54,793 nt of DNA from CAZAQV01 sp964487255 (lineage in GTDB: Bacteria; Myxococcota_A; Polyangia; Polyangiales; CAZAQV01), in NCBI GenBank assembly GCA_964487255.1, contig CAZAQV010000037.1:1-54793 (forward strand). The letters run 5' to 3'. Positions within the stretch are counted from its first letter, which is position 1; every line of letters begins with the position of its first letter. A program made the position numbers and the translations under genes. Under the pieces are notes generated by a model. It saw nothing but the letters and a program-made list of their open reading frames with translations, was not told the DNA's origin and made no database searches. Positions 51,738 to 54,793 of the stretch are shown here, piece after piece.

Positions 51738-52865
51738 TTACGCACCCTGGATGCGCTGCACAAAGTCGGTCGCGCTCGGTGGGCTGCCGCTGAGTTGCAG
51801 CAGCAGTGCCTCGCGGCCTCGGCGACGGCCCTCGAAGTCGTTCAACCCCGCACGGCGCGTGATGTTAGCCTGTAAGCGACTTGGGATCGGTGTTCGCTCC
51901 AGTCGGCCGCGTTGTGGATTCCACAAGTAGAGCTGGTTCATGCGCACAACGCCTTCGCCAAAGCCGGTCACTTCGGCGATTTCCGAGATGATGCGTTGTG
52001 GGCCTTGCGATCCATGGATCACGTTCATCACAATGAGTAATTGGAGCGCGGTGACCTGCGCAAGCGACACGCCCATCGGTTCATGTGTGACGCGCGAGAT
52101 GCTTTCTCGAGCAGAGTTTGCGTGCACGGTGCCGAGGCAGCCATCGTGACCTGTGTTCATCGCGCCGAAGAGAGTCTTTGCTTCAGGGCCTCGCACCTCG
52201 CCGACGATGATGCGATCGGGGCGCATGCGGAGGGCATTGCGTAGCAAGTGATCCATGTCTGCTTGTGCGCTCGAAACCATGCTCACCATGTTTTGGTGGC
52301 TAATGCGTACTTCAGGTGTGTCTTCGATGACCACGATGCGTTGCGAGAGCGGGATAAAGAGTGATAGGGCGGCGAGCGTGGTCGTCTTACCCGTGCTTGT
52401 GCCGCCAACGACTAGCGCGTTGGCGGGTGCGCGACCGAACCCCTCGATTGCGCACCACAGGAATGAGGCGGCTTCCGCCGAGATCGTTCCACTTCGAATC
52501 AGATGTGCTGCGGTGAGCGTGTGATCGAGAAACTTGCGAATTGTAAACGTGATGCCGTGCCGAGAAGCCGGCGGACAGGTGAGGTTGATGCGGCTGCCGT
52601 CAGCCAGCACGCCATCGACCAAGGGAGTCTGCTCTGTGAGGGCGGAGCCGTTGGCTTGTGCGACTTCCTGTGCGAAGCGCCACGTGAATTGCTCGTCAAG
52701 CATCGCGGTCACGCTGCACGCACCTTCCCGCCGATGGACGACCATCATGGGGCGGCCGGGACCGTTGTACATGACCTCTTCGAGCTCCGGGTCAGAGAGA
52801 AGCACTCGCAAAATGGCCTCACTGCCTTGTGCAGAAACGCGTGGGTCGATGGGATATTGTTTCAT
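51738..52865 (-). CDS. CpaF/TadA-type secretion ATPase
   Basis: A 375-residue hexameric-type ATPase of the type II/IV secretion and Tad pilus superfamily. The start is ATG 52865 with TTAGGAC upstream; the longer frame overlaps the TadC-like gene. Walker A GGTSTGKTT (residues 154-162, Lys160), the Asp box VVIEDTPEVRI, Walker B MRPDRIIVGEVRGPEA and the His box GTVHANSARES are all intact. It is the active counterpart of the degenerate FHA-CpaF at 42750. A TadB/TadC-like membrane gene precedes it by 22 bp. Confidence 0.93.
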   Translation of the reverse strand: MKQYPIDPRVSAQGSEAILRVLLSDPELEEVMYNGPGRPMMVVHRREGACSVTAMLDEQFTWRFAQEVAQANGSALTEQTPLVDGVLADGSRINLTCPPASRHGITFTIRKFLDHTLTAAHLIRSGTISAEAASFLWCAIEGFGRAPANALVVGGTSTGKTTTLAALSLFIPLSQRIVVIEDTPEVRISHQNMVSMVSSAQADMDHLLRNALRMRPDRIIVGEVRGPEAKTLFGAMNTGHDGCLGTVHANSARESISRVTHEPMGVSLAQVTALQLLIVMNVIHGSQGPQRIISEIAEVTGFGEGVVRMNQLYLWNPQRGRLERTPIPSRLQANITRRAGLNDFEGRRRGREALLLQLSGSPPSATDFVQRIQGA

Positions 52866-52887
52866 TCTGCAGCGTCCTAAGTAGTGT

Positions 52888-53727
52888 TTAAAGCGTGAAA
52901 CCGGTTGGCCCCGCATCGACGAGGAGCTTCCCGGTGTTGCAGAGGAAGAATGTGATGAGCGTGACGTACAATGGCCAACGCAGTAGTCCGCGTACGAAGT
53001 CACGTGAAGCACGCCAATCGAGCAAAGCCACACCGAGCGCCATGGCAGCAAAATAGGCGGTTGCGTAAGGGGCAATCGAAAACTCCATCACGACCGACAA
53101 CAGAGAAAAAGCGTTGGGCACGACCAGCAGTCCCAGAACGCGAACGAGGCCGACGCCAAAATTCGTCGATGCTTCGAAGCGTTCCTGCATTGCCCGGACT
53201 TGTGACAACACCTCGCCCGTCTCCTGTACTCGTCGGCCGGCATCGCCGCCAGCGCGGACGCTCTGTTCGAGAAGCAGTGCCGCCTCTCGAAAACCGCTAT
53301 GCGAAGAGGCGAGTGCCGCTTCGTGTAGGTTGTCTTCAAAGAAGCTGTGCTTGCCATGTAAGATACCCGCGAACAGTCTCGCGGGACGACCGCCACGCCC
53401 ATGGGTCGCTTGGTGCACGGCAGATTCGACACCGTGTCCTGACGAAATGTATTGACCGATGTCTTTGACGAGACTGTCGAGCCCGTTGACGAACCGTCGC
53501 CGTATCGTGTTGCCAACGTAGTCAAACGCGTTGACCGCGATCGTGACGGCAAAACAGAGCCATGCTGCAGAGCCGACCAGTGTTTGATCGAAGTCGGGCG
53601 GCAAAGCCAGCGGGTCGGGCGCGGGGCTCAGCGAGACCAGTTCAAGCGTGAGAAAGGCTCCAAACACGCCGCTCAAGAGCGCGACAAACCAACGAAGGAT
53701 CAACGCCGGAGTGATCGCAGTGTTCAC
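52888..53727 (-). CDS. TadB/TadC-like (type II secretion F-domain) membrane protein
   Basis: A 279-residue integral membrane protein. The start is put at GTG 53727; the frame continues upstream but without recognisable sequence. Hydrophobic helices near both ends (ILRWFVALLSGVFGAFLTLELV, AWLCFAVTIAVNAF; ATAYFAAMALGVALLDW, LYVTLITFFLCNTGKLL) flank a helical cytoplasmic domain with a T2SSF-like pattern (LVKDIGQYISSGHGVESAVHQ, AALLLEQSVRAGGDAGRRVQETGEVL). It is the likely membrane platform for the downstream CpaF ATPase. No pilin, CpaB or secretin genes are in view. Confidence 0.75.
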   Translation of the reverse strand: MNTAITPALILRWFVALLSGVFGAFLTLELVSLSPAPDPLALPPDFDQTLVGSAAWLCFAVTIAVNAFDYVGNTIRRRFVNGLDSLVKDIGQYISSGHGVESAVHQATHGRGGRPARLFAGILHGKHSFFEDNLHEAALASSHSGFREAALLLEQSVRAGGDAGRRVQETGEVLSQVRAMQERFEASTNFGVGLVRVLGLLVVPNAFSLLSVVMEFSIAPYATAYFAAMALGVALLDWRASRDFVRGLLRWPLYVTLITFFLCNTGKLLVDAGPTGFTL

Positions 53728-53802
53728 GCGGGCACAGTAGCGTATCGACAGCCGTGTGTCTGGTCCCTTCAACGGAATGACAGGGCGTGCTAAGAGCCAC
53801 AC

Positions 53803-54555
53803 ATGCGAGGTAGTGCTGCACATGTTTGCGGGTGTTTTCCGACCGGACGACACTACGCGGGAATTGCGGACCGAATCGCGAAGTCGGTCGAACGCGTCGT
53901 CGGTCTGGCGCAGGAGTTTGAGCCTGAAGCGGTGTGGGCGAAAGCTGCGTTTGCCGTCATCGATTTTGAGACGACAGGGCTCGATCCGGAACAAGATCGC
54001 GTGCTTGAGATGGGTATTGTCCAGTTCGACGAAGGGCTACTGAGCAAGCGCCACAACTTCTTGATCAACCCCGGAATCCCAGTTCCCGAAGAGTCACGTG
54101 CTGTCCATGGCATCAGCGATGAAGAACTTAAGGATGCGCCACGCTTTTCGCAGATTGCGGACGAAATCCTTGGGCATCTGAGCGGACGTCTTCCGGTGGC
54201 GTACAACGCCGACTTCGACAAGCGCTTTTTGTTGGCGGAGTTTGCGCGAGTTAAAAGGCCCATCCACGGTGAGTTGCCGCCGGCAGCTCGCAAAGAAACA
54301 GTCTGGATCGACCCGCTCGTGTGGGTGCGTGAACTGCACAGAGACCAGAAGGGGCACAAGCTTGTCGACGTGTGCGAACGACTCGGTATCGACTTAGAAA
54401 ACGCGCACCGAGCGTCGGACGATGCGGAGGCGACGGGCCGGGTGCTGCTTCGGCTAGCTCAAGACATGCCCGAAACGTACAGCGAGCTCATCCGCATCCA
54501 GACGCAGTACGCTGCGCAGCAGGACGCCGACCGTCCCGCCTGGCGCCGCCGCTGA
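53803..54555 (+). CDS. DnaQ-like 3'-5' exonuclease
   Basis: A 250-residue DEDD exonuclease resembling the epsilon subunit of DNA polymerase III. Exo I FAVIDFETTGLDPEQDRVLEMGI, with the DxE metal pair, lies near residue 50-72. Exo II is PVAYNADFDKRFLLAEFAR. Exo III is NAHRASDDAEATGRVLL, with the His-x4-Asp of the DEDDh type. Before it are about 45 residues of non-catalytic helix. It may proofread or process DNA or RNA; whether it is the replicative epsilon subunit cannot be decided. It is followed at once by the 89-bp repeat array. Confidence 0.87.
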   Translation: MRGSAAHVCGCFPTGRHYAGIADRIAKSVERVVGLAQEFEPEAVWAKAAFAVIDFETTGLDPEQDRVLEMGIVQFDEGLLSKRHNFLINPGIPVPEESRAVHGISDEELKDAPRFSQIADEILGHLSGRLPVAYNADFDKRFLLAEFARVKRPIHGELPPAARKETVWIDPLVWVRELHRDQKGHKLVDVCERLGIDLENAHRASDDAEATGRVLLRLAQDMPETYSELIRIQTQYAAQQDADRPAWRRR

Positions 54556-54560
54556 ACTTT

Positions 54561-54793
54561 TGGCTCTTCACGGCTACGCGTCGCAACGAACGATGTGCAG
54601 TTCGCACATCGCGTTGCTTTGGCTTCGCACGCTCATCGCGTTGAGCCCCTGGCTCTTCACGGCTACGCGTCGCAACGAACGATGTGCAGTTCGCACATCG
54701 CGTTGCTTTGGCTTCGCACGCTCATCGCGTTGAGCCCCTGGCTCTTCACGGCTACGCGTCGCAACGAACGATGTGCAGTTCGCACATCGCGTT
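54561..54793. repeat. Identical 89-bp tandem repeats, array running past the window end
   Basis: Two full copies (54561-54649, 54650-54738) and a partial third (54739-54793) are identical base for base. Each contains CGATGTGC-AGTTC-GCACATCG, extendable with GCAACG/CGTTGC across a 2-nt bulge to a 14-bp stem. A near-copy of part of the unit (TTCGCAC...ATCGCGTTG) recurs inside it. 89 is not a multiple of 3, so the array is not a coding repeat. It starts about 5 bp after the exonuclease stop. Confidence 0.95.

Noticed and set aside
54561..54793. CRISPR array
   Set aside because: The 89-bp units are wholly identical with no variable spacers.

Overview
The window looks like a chromosomal segment of a free-living, GC-rich Gram-negative bacterium of the deltaproteobacterial/Myxococcota type. 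The grounds are: many small lipoproteins, a Cys-rich surface protein with a MYXO-CTERM-like tail, two TolQ+TolR+TolR trios like the myxobacterial AglRQS motor, an MXAN_5187-like protein, FHA proteins coupled to a sigma-54 activator and Tad/CpaF ATPases, and thrombospondin-3-repeat envelope proteins. No rRNA, tRNA, transposase, phage gene or CRISPR array was recognised. The taxonomic call is inference from gene content.

Layout. 1-3117 is the 3' part of rpoC with a good terminator. 3310-5056 holds an acidic protein, a Cys-rich lipoprotein and an overlapping ferritin-like protein. 5062-9745 (minus strand) is the most unusual part: a RiPP-type locus with three paralogous lipoprotein-like precursor peptides rich in Thr-Glu repeats, a terminator-like hairpin, a DUF692/MNIO oxidase, an unrecognised 693-residue protein and an HvfC/BufC-like partner. 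Only one precursor carries a C-terminal two-cysteine motif resembling the modified core of HvfA-type copper-binding peptides. 9971-14050 encodes a lipoprotein metallopeptidase and a three-gene surface-protein operon. 14161-15794 is an XdhC-like gene overlapping ttcA. 15869-19463 holds envelope, HEAT-repeat, lipoprotein and coiled-coil genes. 19466-22061 is a TPR membrane protein and an ArsA-like ATPase. 22133-23274 is ccmC, a CcmD-like gene and a tiny membrane protein.

23459-25057 is a PKD-domain metallopeptidase-like lipoprotein behind a consensus-perfect sigma-54 promoter. Then come an acyl-CoA dehydrogenase and, on the minus strand, proS, a membrane protein, purS, a PIN/ribbon-helix toxin-antitoxin pair, purC and purB; the toxin-antitoxin pair sits between purC and purS. 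32701-34962 has a CoA-type Nudix hydrolase, cyaY and a lipoprotein-anchored methyltransferase/phosphatase-like fusion. 35031-38886 has two divergent ExbB-ExbD-ExbD trios. 39009-41940 has hisG, a ComEA-like/small-protein pair and pepA.

41947-53727 is a regulatory and secretion-related block: an FHA protein, an FHA-CpaF fusion whose Walker motifs are degenerate, a DUF2760-Hsp70-Hsp70 cluster, an FHA-type sigma-54 activator, and an intact CpaF-like ATPase with a TadB/TadC-like membrane protein. A DnaQ-like exonuclease follows, and the window ends inside an array of identical 89-bp non-coding tandem repeats, each able to form a long hairpin.
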